Origin: Chryseobacterium sp. BLS98 | Lineage (GTDB): Bacteria > Bacteroidota > Bacteroidia > Flavobacteriales > Weeksellaceae | Reading direction: 5' to 3' | Assembly (NCBI RefSeq): GCF_001045445.1 | Contig: NZ_LFNF01000002.1 | Coordinates: forward strand, 496,001 to 560,000 | Length of the DNA: 64,000 nucleotides | Shown here: piece after piece, positions 35,568 to 44,766 of the stretch | Numbering within the stretch: the stretch's first letter is position 1 | How the letters are laid out: every line of letters starts with the position of its first letter | Notes under the pieces: generated by a model | What the model saw: only the letters and a program-made list of their open reading frames with translations | Database searches by the model: none | Told to the model about the DNA's origin: nothing | Translations under genes and position numbers: made by a program

Positions 35568-36347
35568 TTAATTTAAATTCAAAAACTCTTTAACAACTTT
35601 CGCGAAATCTACCGGATTTTCGGCCTGAACCCAATGCCCAGCATTTTTAACCGTAACTATTTTAGCTTTTGGAAACTGCTGTTTGATTCCGTATTCGTCC
35701 TGAGGAAGAATATAATTCGATTTTTCTCCTGCAATAAACAAGGAATCGCCTTCGAAAATTCCAAATTTAACAGCATTGGAAACAAATTCGTTATATTTTT
35801 CAGATAAGGTTTTAAGATTGAATCTCCAATTCAGTTTTTTGTTATCATCCCAATACAGATTCTTCGCTAAAAACTGGATCGTGGATTTTTCAGGAATATA
35901 CTGACTCAATACGGCTTCTACTTCTGCCCTCGAGCTCACTGTATTAAAATCTACAGTTTCAAGAGCTTTAATAATCCCCTGATGATGAGGGGGATAGGCT
36001 TTTGGTGAAATATCCACTACAATAAGCTTTTCTACTCTTTCAGGATATTTCAGGGCAAACTGCATAACTGCTTTTCCACCCAGGGAATGCCCCAGAACAT
36101 ATGCTTTCTGAATTCCGTAATGATCCATATAGCGGGCAATATCATCAGCCAGATCGTCGTGCGTCATGCTTTCGGAATGAAAACTTCTGCCATGATTTCT
36201 CAGGTCGATCAGGTGTACGGGAAGATACTCACCCAGGTCTTTCCCGAAGCTTCCCCAGTTATCAAGCATTCCAAAAAGTCCGTGAAATACAAGAAGCGGC
36301 GTCACCGTAAGATTTTCGCCAAATATTTTTGAGTTTAAGATGTCCAT
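35568..36347 (-). CDS. Alpha/beta hydrolase, YbfF-like esterase
   Basis: A 259-residue cytosolic hydrolase. HGLFGMLDNWG near residue 23, DLRNHGRS, GHSLGGKAVMQF with the nucleophile Ser, and the final His in NAGHWVQAENP give a complete triad. Similar to YbfF-type acyl-CoA/palmitoyl thioesterases; substrate not known. It follows pdxJ on the same strand after an 88-base gap that contains a 16-base tandem repeat. The graspetide operon starts about 120 bases beyond its stop, so it is probably not part of that operon. Confidence 0.85.
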   Translation of the reverse strand: MDILNSKIFGENLTVTPLLVFHGLFGMLDNWGSFGKDLGEYLPVHLIDLRNHGRSFHSESMTHDDLADDIARYMDHYGIQKAYVLGHSLGGKAVMQFALKYPERVEKLIVVDISPKAYPPHHQGIIKALETVDFNTVSSRAEVEAVLSQYIPEKSTIQFLAKNLYWDDNKKLNWRFNLKTLSEKYNEFVSNAVKFGIFEGDSLFIAGEKSNYILPQDEYGIKQQFPKAKIVTVKNAGHWVQAENPVDFAKVVKEFLNLN

Positions 36348-36357
36348 TTTTTTGATT

Positions 36358-36393
36358 TTAGAAATGAGTAGATAAGCTTAGAAATGAGTAGAT
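36358..36393. repeat. Short tandem repeat
   Basis: TTAGAAATGAGTAGAT occurs twice with a 20-base period (36358-36373 and 36378-36393). Confidence 0.8.
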
Positions 36394-36435
36394 GAATATT
36401 GCAACTAATCAATATTCTCCCACGGCTTCTATCTT

Positions 36436-37158
36436 TTAGCCCCAGACTGCCAATCGTTTTAAGTAGGCCTGAACTGTATTTTCAAGCCCCATATAAAGTG
36501 CTTCAGATATTAAAGCATGACCTATGGAAACTTCCAGAAGATTGGGAATATTGTCTGCAAAATATTTTAAATTTTCAAGACTCAGGTCGTGTCCTGCATT
36601 AATTCCTAACCCAAACTCGGTTGCAGCCAGTGCCGTTTCATAATAAGGTTTTATAGCCTTGTCTTTGTTGGTAAGGTAATTTTTTGCGTAAGCTTCAGTA
36701 TACAGCTCAATTCTGTCAGCTCCTGATTTTGCAGCGTATTCTACAAGTTCCGGCAAAGGATCAAGAAAAACAGAGGTACGGATTCCTGCATTCTTAAATT
36801 CTGCAATAATTTCTGTAAGGAAATCCAGATGTTTTTTGGTATCCCAGCCTGCATTGGATGTGATGGCATCGTCCGCATCAGGGACAAGAGTTACCTGTTC
36901 AGGCTTTACCTCAAGAACCATATCAATAAAAGAACGGTGAGGGTTTCCTTCAATGTTGAATTCAGTGGTAACAAGGGGTTTCAGGTCATACACATCTTTT
37001 CTGGTGATATGTCTTTCATCAGGTCTTGGATGGATGGTAATTCCCTGTCCGCCAAATTCCTGGATTTTCACTGCCGCTTCTGTTACGCTTGGTGTTTCAC
37101 CTCCTCTTGCATTTCTTATCGTCGCAATTTTATTGATGTTTACGCTTAGTTTTGTCAT
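36436..37158 (-). CDS. pdxJ: Pyridoxine 5'-phosphate synthase PdxJ
   Basis: A 240-residue TIM-barrel enzyme that condenses 3-amino-2-oxopropyl phosphate with deoxyxylulose 5-phosphate to give PNP (vitamin B6). LSVNINKIATIRNARGG (residues 3-19), HPRPDERHI, TEFNIEGNPH, LDPLPELVEYAAKSGADRIELYTEAYA and GINAGHDLSLENL with EVSIGHALISEAL are diagnostic. Length is normal. The esterase gene lies just downstream and may be co-transcribed. Confidence 0.97.
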   Translation of the reverse strand: MTKLSVNINKIATIRNARGGETPSVTEAAVKIQEFGGQGITIHPRPDERHITRKDVYDLKPLVTTEFNIEGNPHRSFIDMVLEVKPEQVTLVPDADDAITSNAGWDTKKHLDFLTEIIAEFKNAGIRTSVFLDPLPELVEYAAKSGADRIELYTEAYAKNYLTNKDKAIKPYYETALAATEFGLGINAGHDLSLENLKYFADNIPNLLEVSIGHALISEALYMGLENTVQAYLKRLAVWG

Positions 37159-37277
37159 TTTTTATTGATGTTAGATAATAAGGATAGAAGCTTGAAACCA
37201 TTCATTGCATACCGCACTTTAATTTCCTCATTATCATAATTAAATTAATTTTAGAGATCTATATAAATATTGTTTCA

Positions 37278-38546
37278 TCAGACCTTTAAGCTGATCTGCA
37301 TTACCTGAAGATCAAATTCCTTCGAAGCAACCAGCAGATGGTCAAAAATATCTGCCTGAATCTGCTCGAAATGTTCCCATTTTGAATCGTTAGAGAAACA
37401 ATATATCTCAAGCGGAAGCCCTTGCGGAGTAATATCCAGCTGGCGGACCATTTTTGCTCCTTTCTGATCTATATCAGGATCATTTTCTATATATTTCTGT
37501 GCATAATACCTGAAAACCCCGATGTTGGTAAGCTGTCTTCCATTAATGGTTTTATCATTATGCTCCAGATTTTGTTTTTCTTGTTCAATTTCCTGTGTTT
37601 TCTCTTCCAGGTAGTCTGAGATCAGGTTGATTTCTTTCAGGCGTTCAATATCTTCTTCGTTCAAAAATTTAAAAGAATTGATATTGAAATAAATAGATTT
37701 CTTAATCCTTCTGGTATTGGATTCAGACATCACCTGGAGGTTTTTAATCTCCGTGGTCAGGAGATCATAAGTAGGAATGGTTGAAACTGTTTTATCGAAA
37801 TTGGTGATCTTCGTTGTGAGAAGACTTATATCAGTAATGTTTCCTTCGATGCTGTATTTTGGAATACTTACCCAATCCCCTACTTTCAGATTTTTGGAGG
37901 TAGCCACATGGATCCCGGTTACAAAACCTAAAATAGTATCCCTGAAAACGAGAACCAATACAGCAGTAATGGCCCCTAAGCTTCCGACAATAGTAGTTCC
38001 TTTGATCCCGAATATTACGCAAAGCCCTACGACAGAAAAAATGAAGATTCCCAGGATCTTTACAGTTTCCGAAATGGCATTCAGTGCCATGATCTTATAA
38101 AAATCCTGTTTTATGGTGAAGAAATACCTGAAACCCGTCAGTGATCTGTAAAGCATTCCCGCCAGAATCATTACCAAACCTAAATTGATGGATCTGTTGA
38201 TAAAAATATTGGTTTTAGGAAGTGCTGTAGCAGGAAATATGGACGGATGAATGGCTCCTACTACCAAAAGTGCTGCAAAATGAGCAACAGAATTCGAGAT
38301 TTTAGACTGATAAACGGACCGTATAACCGGATATTTTTCATCACTTTTAAAAAATCTGAAAACAAAATTAATAACGAATTTAAAGATAAAATCCACCACT
38401 AAAAACACGGCACACAACAGCCCTAACTTAACAATAATATGAACGACCCAATCCATACCGCCAGGCGTCACCTGGCTGATATAAATATAAAGCTGATCAC
38501 TTATTTCCTGCAAAAAGCTTTTTGTATCCTGTATTTCGTCTTTCAT
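37278..38546 (-). CDS. Mechanosensitive ion channel (MscS family)
   Basis: A 422-residue membrane protein from the ATG at 38546; an upstream in-frame TTG at 38591 adds a weak extension. About five membrane helices (residues 25-215), the last being the pore-lining helix near IFGIKGTTIVGSLGAITAVLVLVFRDTILGF, then the beta domain starting NLKVGDWVSIPKYSIEGNITDI. The C-terminal portion is a long soluble domain. It releases solutes under osmotic stress. Confidence 0.9.
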   Translation of the reverse strand: MKDEIQDTKSFLQEISDQLYIYISQVTPGGMDWVVHIIVKLGLLCAVFLVVDFIFKFVINFVFRFFKSDEKYPVIRSVYQSKISNSVAHFAALLVVGAIHPSIFPATALPKTNIFINRSINLGLVMILAGMLYRSLTGFRYFFTIKQDFYKIMALNAISETVKILGIFIFSVVGLCVIFGIKGTTIVGSLGAITAVLVLVFRDTILGFVTGIHVATSKNLKVGDWVSIPKYSIEGNITDISLLTTKITNFDKTVSTIPTYDLLTTEIKNLQVMSESNTRRIKKSIYFNINSFKFLNEEDIERLKEINLISDYLEEKTQEIEQEKQNLEHNDKTINGRQLTNIGVFRYYAQKYIENDPDIDQKGAKMVRQLDITPQGLPLEIYCFSNDSKWEHFEQIQADIFDHLLVASKEFDLQVMQISLKV

Positions 38547-38667
38547 TACAGCAAATTTATAAATAAAGAATGATGATGTAGCTATTGACAATCAATTTTC
38601 ATCCCAAATATGAAAAAGGCTCCTGCAAATTTTCTTTTTTCCTATCTTGCATAGATAATTTTAAAGA

Positions 38668-39159
38668 ATGGATACAGCCTTAATCAATATTCTCTGTCTT
38701 ATTTTACTGGTTCTAGGAATACTGGGTACTTTCCTACCTGTACTTCCGGGACTTGTACTGAGTATCTGTGGTCTTCTGATCTATAAATTCGGGACGGATG
38801 CCGATCTGCCTATGATCTATATCTGGGCTTTTGTGATCCTTACCTTAATTTCTGTAGTACTCAGCTATGTAATTCCTGCAAAAACCAACAGAAAATATGG
38901 AGGTACACGCTGGGGAAGCATCGGATCAATCATCGGAACCATCGTAGGAATTTTTATTCCTATTCCTTTAGGATTCCTGGTAGGAATGTTTGCCGGCGTA
39001 TTTATCGGGGAACTTCTTCATGACAGCAAGGATATGAATAAGGCCCTGCAATCGACTAAAGGAGCATTTATCGGCTTCATTTACGGAACAGGTTTCAGCC
39101 TTGTGGTAGGTGTGGCAATGTTTTTGGTAGTAGTATTGAATATGCTTGGTGTTATTTAA
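38668..39159 (+). CDS. DUF456 family membrane protein
   Basis: A 163-residue protein with about four Gly-rich membrane helices. The opening LCLILLVLGILGTFLPVLPGL and the later KYGGTRWGSIGSIIGTIVG are typical of DUF456. Role unknown. Divergent from the MscS gene; transcription continues toward a lipoprotein after 126 bases. Confidence 0.88.
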   Translation: MDTALINILCLILLVLGILGTFLPVLPGLVLSICGLLIYKFGTDADLPMIYIWAFVILTLISVVLSYVIPAKTNRKYGGTRWGSIGSIIGTIVGIFIPIPLGFLVGMFAGVFIGELLHDSKDMNKALQSTKGAFIGFIYGTGFSLVVGVAMFLVVVLNMLGVI

Positions 39160-39285
39160 ACAACATAATATTAAAATTTAGACGGAAGCTGGAAAAGGTG
39201 GATGGAATAATGCTTGATGTCAGATTTCCGGCATTGCAGTTTTGACAGATTAATTATAAATAAATTCACATCAAAAAAAAAAGAT

Positions 39286-39795
39286 ATGTTTCATAAAGCC
39301 ATTATATTAAGTTTGGGAATGCTGACCTTAGCAGGCTGCAATGCCCAGAAGAAAGCAAAAACACCGGAAGTAAAAGCCGGAGCAGCTTCAGGCACGAAAG
39401 GCACCAAGGCTTCAGAAAAAGAAGGTATCGTTTATTTTAATCAGGGAGAAAATAAATTTCTTCCGAAATATCAGATGAATGTTACATTCAAAGGAATTTC
39501 CGAAGACAGCCGTTGTCCTGAGGGCGCCAACTGCATCTGGGCAGGCGTTGCCATAGCACAGGTAGAAGTTATGAGCACTACTTCCAGACCTGTGATTTTA
39601 AATCTTGCCACGATGGATAATGCCGGAAGAAATTACCACCAGTCTGAAGGATTCAACGGATATACCATTTCACTGGAAGAGGTAAGCCCATTCCCGAAAT
39701 CCGACGGAGGGGCAAAAGCTTTGGAAGGAAAATACAGAATCGGGATCAAATTCACCAAAACCGGAGCTACCAGATCGGAAACTACCAGGAAATAG
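39286..39795 (+). CDS. Hypothetical lipoprotein
   Basis: A 169-residue lipoprotein from the ATG at 39286. The signal peptide is FHKAIILSLGMLTLAGC with lipobox LAGC. An upstream in-frame ATG at 39214 would displace the signal peptide and is rejected. The motif EDSRCPEGANCIWAGVA, seen in many small bacterial lipoproteins, holds a likely disulfide Cys pair. Its 3' end overlaps the convergent ung gene by 14 bases. Confidence 0.8.
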   Translation: MFHKAIILSLGMLTLAGCNAQKKAKTPEVKAGAASGTKGTKASEKEGIVYFNQGENKFLPKYQMNVTFKGISEDSRCPEGANCIWAGVAIAQVEVMSTTSRPVILNLATMDNAGRNYHQSEGFNGYTISLEEVSPFPKSDGGAKALEGKYRIGIKFTKTGATRSETTRK

Positions 39796-40423
39796 GTTTC
39801 TTTCCTTTTGAAATAAGGTATTCGTTAATTTTCGAGAAAGGTTTGCTTCCGAAAAATCCTCTGTACACAGAAAATGGAGACGGATGCGCAGACTTTAAAA
39901 TAAAATGCTTGGCCGGATCAATGAGTTCGGCCTTTTTTTGTGCAAAAGCGCCCCACAAAACGAAAACAACATTTTCTTTTTTATCTGAAATTTCTTTGAT
40001 GATAAAATCAGTGAATTTTTCCCATCCTAAATCTTTGTGAGAATTCGGAGTGTGCGCACGAACCGTTAAAGTTGCATTCAACAATAAAACGCCCTGTTTT
40101 CCCCAATCATCCAGCTCTTTTGAAGTTCTTACAATTCCTAGATCATCTTTTAATTCAATGAAAATATTTTTAAGAGACGGCGGTGCAGCAACCTGTTCAG
40201 AAACAGAAAAGCACAATCCATTCGCCTGAAAGTCATTATGATAAGGATCCTGTCCTATAATCACCACCTCAACATCTTCAAAGGGAGTAATTTCCAGCGC
40301 TCTGAATATCTGGTTTTTAGGTGGAAAAACTTTTGTGGTTGCGTATTCCTGTTTTACTTTTTCCAAAAGGTTTTTAAAATATTCCGTATTTTTTATCGGG
40401 GCTAAAATTTCAGTCCAGGTCAT
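39782..40423 (-). CDS. ung: Uracil-DNA glycosylase
   Basis: A 213-residue family 1 glycosylase that removes uracil from DNA. GQDPYHNDFQANGLCFS (water-activating loop) and the leucine loop SAHPSPFSVYRGFFG near residue 185 are present. Length and motifs are normal. Its 3' end overlaps the convergent lipoprotein gene (39782-39795). Confidence 0.97.
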   Translation of the reverse strand: MTWTEILAPIKNTEYFKNLLEKVKQEYATTKVFPPKNQIFRALEITPFEDVEVVIIGQDPYHNDFQANGLCFSVSEQVAAPPSLKNIFIELKDDLGIVRTSKELDDWGKQGVLLLNATLTVRAHTPNSHKDLGWEKFTDFIIKEISDKKENVVFVLWGAFAQKKAELIDPAKHFILKSAHPSPFSVYRGFFGSKPFSKINEYLISKGKKPISW

Positions 40424-40639
40424 TGTAATATTATTTTCGATCAGATATTGACATAATTATAAAACATATTTTCTTTGAATTGCCCTCGATTGGGGTTCAT
40501 TAATTTTTTATAATTTTCAAATATACATAATAATCATTTTTCAATCAAAAAAGCAATACCTGCCACTGTCAATAAAGCTATTAAATATCAGTAATTTTAG
40601 AATAATCAGAAATACTTTTTTATTTGTAATATCATCAAA

Positions 40640-41149
40640 CTAGTGATACTTCTTTAAGCTAAAAACAATATTATCAGGAAAGTCTTCATCTTTTCTCTCC
40701 TCTTCCAAAACAAAATGGTGCTTCAGCAGAAGATTTTTCGAGCTTTCATTGAATTTATGGGTCATTGCCACTACTTCCTGAAGGTGCAGTTCATTAAATC
40801 CGAGTTTTAAAACCGCTTCCAAAGCTTCCGACATGATGCCCTTTCTGTGATATTCAGGTAAGAGTTCATATCCTACTTCCGCTGTCTTTCTGTCTTCAGA
40901 AAAATTCCAGAGGCAGATCGTTCCGATAAGATCGGGCTGATGTTTTAAAGAAATTCCCAAATAAACTGTCTGGTTATTCCGGGTGTTTTTCTTGATGGTT
41001 AAAATAAACTGAAGCGCATCATAATTATTTTTCGGAGAATTCCTTTTCACAAACTGATTGATCACTTCATTGCTGCGGATCCGTAAAATATCTTCAACGT
41101 GGCTTTCGTTGATTTCTTTTAATAATAATCGTTCTGTTTCGAGTTTCAT
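40640..41149 (-). CDS. GNAT acetyltransferase, RimJ/RimL-like
   Basis: A 169-residue acetyltransferase. The opening METERLLLKEINESHV and acetyl-CoA loop ELLPEYHRKGIMSEALEAVL (Q/RxxGxG/A-type) match the RimJ/RimL group, which acetylates the N-termini of ribosomal proteins or small amines. Substrate not known. It is 5 kb from the graspetide locus and divergent from the MutS2 gene, so a role in graspetide acetylation is not supported. Confidence 0.82.
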   Translation of the reverse strand: MKLETERLLLKEINESHVEDILRIRSNEVINQFVKRNSPKNNYDALQFILTIKKNTRNNQTVYLGISLKHQPDLIGTICLWNFSEDRKTAEVGYELLPEYHRKGIMSEALEAVLKLGFNELHLQEVVAMTHKFNESSKNLLLKHHFVLEEERKDEDFPDNIVFSLKKYH

Positions 41150-41236
41150 ATTTCCAAATGTACTAAAACTTAATAATTACCCCATTTTCAAATTCTCAAA
41201 TTAACTCATTTTCAAATTAAATTCACATTTTCTCAC

Positions 41237-41244
41237 TAAATTTG
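41237..41244 (+). promoter_or_regulatory. -7 element immediately before the MutS2 GTG start
   Basis: TAAATTTG fits TAnnTTTG and ends five bases before the GTG at 41249. The expected RNA start would be within about one base of the start codon. Confidence 0.5.
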
Positions 41245-41248
41245 CATT

Positions 41249-43396
41249 GTGTATATAAATAAAGAAGATTTAAACGAATTAGAGTTTCCGCAATTGCTCG
41301 CGGAGATCTCTCCATTTGCGTATTCTCCGAAAACGAGAGAAAAAATTCTTCAACTTCGTCCCATGGAAATTGACGAGGCGGAACTTTCCCTGAAAAAAAC
41401 GTCGGAATACCTTTCGAGTTTTGAAAGTTCAAATGCAATTCCGTTCGATGAATACGAAGATATCGAAAGTGAGCTGAAATTAATGCTGATCGAGAATTAC
41501 CGTCTGGAAAACAGTGCTTTCATTAAAATAAAAACCTTAACTGAACAGATAGGAAAGCTTCAGAAGTTTTTCCCAACCATGCCTGACACTTTTCCTAAAC
41601 TGATAGGTGATGTTTCTGAGCTGGAATTCAAAAAAGAAATTATTGATAAGATAGATAAGGTCTTTAACCGTTTTGGAGAAGTGAAAAGTGATGCCTCTCC
41701 TGTTCTGAAGGAGCTCCGTTCTGAAATTCAGGTGGCTAAAAAAGCCATTCAGGAGAATTTCAACCGTGCTTTGTTCAATTACGGACAAAGTGAATTTCTG
41801 GATGATATCCGCGAAACCATTATTGAGGATCAAAGAGTTTTAGCTGTAAAATCGGGATTCAAAAAAAGGGTGGCCGGAAGAGTTTTAGGAATTTCAAAAA
41901 CAGGTTCTATTACTTATATCCAGCCGGACAGTGTAGTAAAGCATTACTTCAAGCTCCGTGAAAGTGAAGAAGAAGAGAAAAAAGAAATCGACAAAATTTT
42001 AAGAAAGCTTACTGCTGAACTGGCAGAGTTCCAGCCCCAGTTGTGGAGATACCAGGTTTACATTTTTGACCTTGACCTTACGAGAGCAAAGGCAAAATTT
42101 GCAGAACTGGTTAACGGAATCCTTCCCAAGATCAACCGTCACAGAACATTAAAGCTTAAAGATGCATTTCATCCGCTACTGTGGCTGAGAAATAAGGCAG
42201 AAAATAAGACTATTTTCCCACAAACTTTGAGTTTAACGGATCATAACAGAATTATCTGTATTTCCGGGCCGAATGCAGGAGGGAAATCCATCACCCTGAA
42301 AACCGTTGGACTGCTGCAGCTGATGATCCAGAGCGGAATTCTGGTACCGGTACATCCAAGGTCTGAAATGTTCTTTTTTGAAAAAATCATGACAGATATC
42401 GGTGACAATCAATCTATTGAAAACCATCTTTCAACTTATTCTTCCAGACTGAAGAAAATGGCTGGAATTATCCGTGAAGCTGATGGTAATACCCTGTTGC
42501 TAATTGATGAATTCGGGACGGGATCTGACCCTGAGCTTGGTGGTGCCCTTGCGGAAAGCTTCATGGAGTATTTCTACGATAAAAAGAGTTTTGCCATCAT
42601 TACCACACACTATACAAATATCAAACTGGTAATAGAGCAGCTTCCGCATGCTGAAAATGCAGCGATGCTTTTTGATGAGGAAACGCTGGAGCCCATGTAC
42701 AAACTGGAAGTGGGACAGGCAGGAAGCTCATTTACTTTTGAAGTGGCTGAGAAAAACAGGATTCCAAGGTTTATCATTCATGCTGCGAAAAAGAAGGTGG
42801 AACACGACATTGTGAACCTGGATAAAACCATCGTAAAGCTTCAGCAGGAAAAATTTGAGGTTGAAAAGCTGAAAACTGACCTTGCCGAAAGAAAAGAATC
42901 CGTAGAAGATAAGCGCGATAATTTACAGAAACTGAACGAGCAGCTACAGCAGAAGCTTTTCAATTTCCAGAAACTGTATGAAGAGGAACACCGCAAGCTT
43001 CAGTTCGGTAATAAGATTGAAACTTTCATCGACAGTTACGTAAAAGGAAAATCGAGAAAAGATGTGGTGAAAGATTTCGTGAAGCTGCTTGAGCAGGAGA
43101 AATTCAGGAAAATAGGCGCAGATAAAGATGAATCGAAACGTCTTCAGGTAGTGAAAAGAAAGATCACCCAGCAGCTTAAAAAGGAAGAAGTGATCGAAAA
43201 AATTGCTGAAACCAATGAAAAACTGGAAGAAAAGCGCAAAACTGACCGTGCTGTGTGGATGAAAGAAGGCCAGCGTGTTCGTATTCCGGGAAGTACCAGC
43301 GTAGGAACGATTGAAAAGATTTCAAAAAATAAAGTGATTGTGAATTACGGAACTTTTAAGACGACGATTAATGCGGATGAGCTGGAAAGGATCTGA
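41249..43396 (+). CDS. MutS2-type DNA-processing ATPase lacking the Smr domain
   Basis: A 715-residue protein. Domain order: helical lever region (about 1-300), ATPase with Walker A GPNAGGKSITLKTVG near residue 345, Walker B LLIDEFGTGSDPELGGAL and TTHYTNIK, a long coiled coil (about 510-640), then a short KOW-like beta domain (WMKEGQRVRIPGS). The usual C-terminal Smr nuclease domain is absent: the frame stops at residue 715, right after the KOW-like part. MutS2 proteins act on recombination intermediates or stalled ribosomes. GTG start. Confidence 0.9.
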   Translation: MYINKEDLNELEFPQLLAEISPFAYSPKTREKILQLRPMEIDEAELSLKKTSEYLSSFESSNAIPFDEYEDIESELKLMLIENYRLENSAFIKIKTLTEQIGKLQKFFPTMPDTFPKLIGDVSELEFKKEIIDKIDKVFNRFGEVKSDASPVLKELRSEIQVAKKAIQENFNRALFNYGQSEFLDDIRETIIEDQRVLAVKSGFKKRVAGRVLGISKTGSITYIQPDSVVKHYFKLRESEEEEKKEIDKILRKLTAELAEFQPQLWRYQVYIFDLDLTRAKAKFAELVNGILPKINRHRTLKLKDAFHPLLWLRNKAENKTIFPQTLSLTDHNRIICISGPNAGGKSITLKTVGLLQLMIQSGILVPVHPRSEMFFFEKIMTDIGDNQSIENHLSTYSSRLKKMAGIIREADGNTLLLIDEFGTGSDPELGGALAESFMEYFYDKKSFAIITTHYTNIKLVIEQLPHAENAAMLFDEETLEPMYKLEVGQAGSSFTFEVAEKNRIPRFIIHAAKKKVEHDIVNLDKTIVKLQQEKFEVEKLKTDLAERKESVEDKRDNLQKLNEQLQQKLFNFQKLYEEEHRKLQFGNKIETFIDSYVKGKSRKDVVKDFVKLLEQEKFRKIGADKDESKRLQVVKRKITQQLKKEEVIEKIAETNEKLEEKRKTDRAVWMKEGQRVRIPGSTSVGTIEKISKNKVIVNYGTFKTTINADELERI

Positions 43397-43428
43397 CAAT
43401 TTAGGAGTTATAGCTTTATAACTTATAA

Positions 43429-43461
43429 AAAACAGCGCTGAATATTCAGCGCTGTTTTATT
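43429..43461. terminator. Bidirectional terminator
   Basis: 13-bp perfect stem AAAACAGCGCTGA/TCAGCGCTGTTTT with ATAT loop, followed by T-rich sequence. Lies between MutS2 and the convergent T9SS cargo gene. Confidence 0.93.
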
Positions 43462-43464
43462 TTA

Positions 43465-44535
43465 TTATTTCCTGATAAATTTCAAACGGATTGTATTTCC
43501 TTCACTTTTAAGCTGAATAAAGTAAATTCCCTTAGCAAGATGACGAACATCTACTGTATTGCCAGATATTCTGCCCTCTCCCATTTTCTGTCCTGAGACT
43601 GAGAAAATCTCATACTCAGCTTGTGAGAAAAGTCCTGAAATATTCAAAACATCTGCAGCAGGATTCGGATAGATACTTATTTCTTTGGATTTCGTGGTTT
43701 CATCTACAGCAAGATTCGTGTTCACAAAAGTTACTCCATAGTCTTCCACTTCTCCATACGAAAATATTTCGCACGGGCCAGCAGGCATTGTTTCACTGAT
43801 TATCACCCTCATCGCTGTCCCGCACTGTGTTATATTGGCAAGAGAAGGAACATTAAATATAAAAGCTTTAGGATTCGTAGAATCTACCATAGTAGAAACG
43901 ATCATTTCCGAGGCCTCAAAAATTGCGTTCGCATTAAAATCTATCCACGCTTTTACATAAGATATCCCCGGTGCTCCTGCCCAGCTGGATGTTACCGATA
44001 TAACATTATTTACGGAGCCTACCCCAAGCTGTATACGACGGGGTAAGTCAATACGAAAATCCGTATGGTTTGACATCGATGAAGCACTTACCATCGCAGG
44101 AAGTCCCCCGGAAGGAGTTATTGTAACGTTTGATAAATAAAGTGTTCCCAAATTAGTAGAAGTGGATCTGCAGTAATTAAGATGGGTATAGAAGGTTAAC
44201 GGAAAGGATATATCTCCGGAAGCATTATCAATCACCTGAACCATATGTCCCAGACAGGGTGTGAGATTATTCAGATCAACAGAAGTGGTCCCGGCAGGAA
44301 TATTCATCGAGAGCCATACCGCAGATGTTGATGCCCTCCATCTCACGGTATAACCTGTAGCTCCGGGTATAGGATCCCAGGTGATATGTGCAGAAGTAAA
44401 ACTGATATTGGAAGCTTCTAAATTCATCGGAACGGTAAAGGCAGATTCGGCGCAAATGTTTTTCATTCTGCTGGCTGCCTGAAATTGTAGTGCACCTGAA
44501 AAAAGCAGAAGTATAAAAAGTAAATTTCTGATCAT
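43465..44535 (-). CDS. T9SS cargo protein with fibronectin III and GEVED domains
   Basis: A 356-residue secreted protein. Signal peptide residues 1-20, fibronectin type III domain (about 38-125, with ITWDPIPGATGYTVRWR), a GEVED domain ending GEVEDYGVTF (about 150-275), then a T9SS type A sorting domain (about 285-356, ISIYPNPAADVLNISG and a final IRLKFIRK). The sorting domain sends the protein across the outer membrane by type IX secretion. Function of the bulk is unknown; such proteins are often adhesins or secreted enzymes. Confidence 0.9.
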   Translation of the reverse strand: MIRNLLFILLLFSGALQFQAASRMKNICAESAFTVPMNLEASNISFTSAHITWDPIPGATGYTVRWRASTSAVWLSMNIPAGTTSVDLNNLTPCLGHMVQVIDNASGDISFPLTFYTHLNYCRSTSTNLGTLYLSNVTITPSGGLPAMVSASSMSNHTDFRIDLPRRIQLGVGSVNNVISVTSSWAGAPGISYVKAWIDFNANAIFEASEMIVSTMVDSTNPKAFIFNVPSLANITQCGTAMRVIISETMPAGPCEIFSYGEVEDYGVTFVNTNLAVDETTKSKEISIYPNPAADVLNISGLFSQAEYEIFSVSGQKMGEGRISGNTVDVRHLAKGIYFIQLKSEGNTIRLKFIRK

Positions 44536-44737
44536 ATTTAGTTATTTATGGATTTTCTTCTGAAAAATAGGTTAAATTATTTATATATTATTACATTTTA
44601 ATTAATAAATATTACACTTTAAGCATTTTATAGAAAATATTTCATTATTATCTGACCAAGAAATAACTTTTTAGAACATATTGATCATTTTATTCAAATA
44701 CCGTTATATTTTACGGAGCAAAAAAGCATTTAATTTA

Positions 44738-44745
44738 TATATTTG
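44738..44745 (+). promoter_or_regulatory. -7 element before the secreted protein at 44767
   Basis: TATATTTG, 21 bases before the ATG; no -33 TTG seen. Confidence 0.5.
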
Positions 44746-44766
44746 AAGGATTAAAAATTTCATAGA

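Noticed and set aside
40640..41149. GNAT gene as the N-acetyltransferase of the graspetide cluster
   Set aside because: It lies 5 kb away with unrelated genes between, and resembles RimJ/RimL rather than a microviridin acetyltransferase.
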